A stretch of 64,000 nt of DNA from Rhizobium sp. R635 (lineage in GTDB: Bacteria; Pseudomonadota; Alphaproteobacteria; Rhizobiales; Rhizobiaceae): positions 1 to 64,000 of the forward strand of contig NZ_LOKX01000003.1 of NCBI RefSeq assembly GCF_002211285.1, read 5' to 3'. The first letter of the stretch is position 1. Each line of letters begins with the position of its first letter. Positions 62,581-64,000 of this stretch are shown here, in pieces. The notes beneath the pieces are model-generated. The model had not been told where the DNA came from. It saw nothing but the letters and a program-made list of their open reading frames with translations, and did no database searches. Made by a program: the position numbers and the translations under genes.

Positions 62581-63411
62581 TCACCGTTTCAGATGCCGGG
62601 TCAGGCGGCGCTCGATCCAGGCCCAGAGATGGCGCAGCGCCTCGACGATGGTGAGGTAGAAGATCGCCGCCCAGAGATAGGTCTGATAGTCGAAAGTGCG
62701 GGAGAAGGCGTAGCGGGTTTCGCCCATCAGGTCGAGCACGGTGATGATGGCAACGACCGCCGAGCCCTTGATCAGCAGAATGATCTCGTTGCCGTAGGGG
62801 CGAAGCGCGACGATGAAGGCCTGTGGCAGGATGATCTTGCGAAAGGCAATGATCTTGTGGATGCCGAGGGCGGCCGCTGCTTCGCGCTGGCCGTGCGGGA
62901 CGCTTTCGATGGCGCCGCGCAGGATTTCCGCCTGATAGGCCGCGGTGTTGATCGTCATGGCGAGCAGGCCGCAATACCAGGCGTCGCGGAAGAACCACCA
63001 GAGGCCGGCAGCTTCCAGCTGAAGGCGGAACACGCCGAGGCCGTAATAGACCAGGAAGAGCTGGGCGAGCAGCGGCGTGCCGCGGAAGAAATAGATATAG
63101 CCATAGGAAAGCCAGTTCAGCAGCCTGTTTTTCGACAGGCGCGCCATGGCAAGCGGCAGCGACAGAACGGCGCCGCAGACCACCGAAATGGCAACGAGAC
63201 TGAGCGTCACCCAGAGGCCGTGCAGGTAACGCGGTCCATATCGGGTGAACTTCTCGAGATCCCAGCCATTGATGACGGTGAAGATCAGCAGCGCGGCCAG
63301 CAAGGCCCAAAATGCGACGAAGACATAGCCGGCGAGGCGCGCGGCGGTCATCGGCTTCGCCCGCGCACGGGGCGCGGGCTGCGGCGGGATCAATGTTTCA
63401 GCGTAGCTCAT
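62581..63411 (-). CDS. Polar amino-acid ABC transporter permease (HisM/ArtM type)
   Basis: 276 residues with five or more membrane segments. RYGPRYLHGLWVTLSLVAISVVCGAVLSLPLAMARLS opens the permease domain, and the EAA loop reads SVPHGQREAAAALGIHKIIAFRKIILPQAFIVALRPYGNE. It is the second permease of a basic or opine-type amino-acid uptake system; binding protein and ATPase genes lie outside the window. Overlaps the next permease by 4 bp. Confidence 0.9.
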   Translation of the reverse strand: MSYAETLIPPQPAPRARAKPMTAARLAGYVFVAFWALLAALLIFTVINGWDLEKFTRYGPRYLHGLWVTLSLVAISVVCGAVLSLPLAMARLSKNRLLNWLSYGYIYFFRGTPLLAQLFLVYYGLGVFRLQLEAAGLWWFFRDAWYCGLLAMTINTAAYQAEILRGAIESVPHGQREAAAALGIHKIIAFRKIILPQAFIVALRPYGNEIILLIKGSAVVAIITVLDLMGETRYAFSRTFDYQTYLWAAIFYLTIVEALRHLWAWIERRLTRHLKR

Positions 63412-64000
63412 CGACGGACCTCCGAACGCTTGGCCCAGCGCTCGACATAGACGAGCAGGAAGGAGGAGAGGATGGCGAGCACCAGATAGAGACAGCAGGC
63501 GATGCCGTAGAAGAAGAAGGGTTCCTTGGTCACGCGCACGGCGACGTTCGTCTGGCGCAGGATATCGGAAAGGCTGATGATCGAGACGTAGGATGTGTCC
63601 TTCAGCAGTACCATCCAGAGATTCGTCAGGCCGGGGAGCGCAATGCGCACGAGTTGCGGCAGAACGATCAGGCGCAGCGTGCGGCCGCGATGCAGGCCGA
63701 GCGCGTCTCCGGCCTCATATTGGCCCTTGGGAATAGCGCGGAAGGCCGAAAGCAGCACTTCCGAGCAATAGGCGGAAAAGACGACAGACAGCGCGATGAC
63801 GCCGGCAAGGAAGGCGTTAATCTCGATCGGCGGTCCGACATAGCCGGCAAATTCCAGCAGAGACTGGATCAGCATCTGCATGCCGTAATAGATGATGAAG
63901 AGCGTCAGAAGCTCGGGCAGGCCGCGAAAGATCGTCGTGTAGATGCCGGCGGCCAGCCGTAGCGGCTTTTCCTCCGACTGCTGGCCGAGCGCCACGAGGA
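63408..64000 (-). CDS. Polar amino-acid ABC transporter permease (HisQ type), N-terminus beyond the window
   Basis: The frame runs to the window edge without a stop. Visible: RLAAGIYTTIFRGLPELLTLFIIYYGMQ, then the EAA loop AIPKGQYEAGDALGLHRGRTLRLIVLPQLVRIALPGLTNLW and a last membrane segment. About 40-50 residues are missing at the start compared with family length, so the GTG at 63995 is not the true start. Pairs with the HisM-like permease. Confidence 0.88.
   Translation of the reverse strand, partial: LVALGQQSEEKPLRLAAGIYTTIFRGLPELLTLFIIYYGMQMLIQSLLEFAGYVGPPIEINAFLAGVIALSVVFSAYCSEVLLSAFRAIPKGQYEAGDALGLHRGRTLRLIVLPQLVRIALPGLTNLWMVLLKDTSYVSIISLSDILRQTNVAVRVTKEPFFFYGIACCLYLVLAILSSFLLVYVERWAKRSEVRR

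Overview
This window looks like a chromosomal segment of a fast-growing Rhizobium, most likely the R. leguminosarum/R. etli group. The evidence is GC-rich alphaproteobacterial coding sequence, the complete acpXL-lpxXL cluster for the 27-hydroxyoctacosanoate chain of rhizobial lipid A, an FnrN-type regulator with two anaeroboxes, a RopA-like porin, RIME-type palindromic repeats, and promoters close to the rhizobial CTTGAC-N17-CTATAT pattern. Names rest on recognising protein families by eye; no searches were run.

Left part (1-12.9 kb): the 5' end of an IS4-family transposase at the edge is followed by the cobalamin run cobA-cobB-cobC-cobD with 4-bp overlaps, a small zinc-ribbon protein and an L,D-transpeptidase. 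fnrN lies tail-to-tail with the latter. Then comes acpXL, a strong hairpin, and fabZXL-fabF2XL-fabF1XL-adh2XL-lpxXL. In this set FabF1XL is a normal ketosynthase while FabF2XL lacks the catalytic Cys, as a chain-length-factor partner would.

Middle (12.9-39.4 kb): small enzymes and regulators, gnd, a ddl/C39-like peptidase pair, then a carbohydrate locus: a LacI regulator divergent from a binding protein, two permeases and an ATPase, followed by a GH2 beta-mannosidase, a sugar isomerase, a Gfo/Idh dehydrogenase, an aldo/keto reductase and a GH43 beta-xylosidase. Most gaps in this part hold palindromic mosaic repeats. After it come an ABC-2 exporter, a DMT-type membrane protein and a Bcr/CflA-like MFS pump. 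The pump is preceded by a compact leader: promoter, an 18-codon ORF beginning almost at the predicted transcript start, a nested stem and an intrinsic terminator.

Right part (39.4-64 kb): cobS with a DUF1289 protein and a membrane retropepsin-like protease, divergent from cobT across two tandem 20-bp palindromes; dgkA, a histidine kinase, a thermonuclease, a uracil-DNA-glycosylase-like protein and an Lrp regulator; a porin behind a long non-coding region; a LysR remnant; a DNA alkylation repair gene and ssuD. Next is an HscC-type Hsp70 with a 924-residue membrane J-like partner whose HPD triad reads RPD. Two ArsR-AHSA1 modules in opposite orientation flank two DUF1801 genes, each module with a palindrome at its promoter. 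The window ends with a TPR-methyltransferase, a DUF2270 protein, usg, and two polar amino-acid permeases, the last cut by the edge.

The strongest candidates for undescribed biology are the leader/small RNA before the MFS gene (37865-38015), the HscC/RPD-J pair (52240-56701), the tandem palindromes between cobS and cobT, and the palindromes controlling the two ArsR modules.
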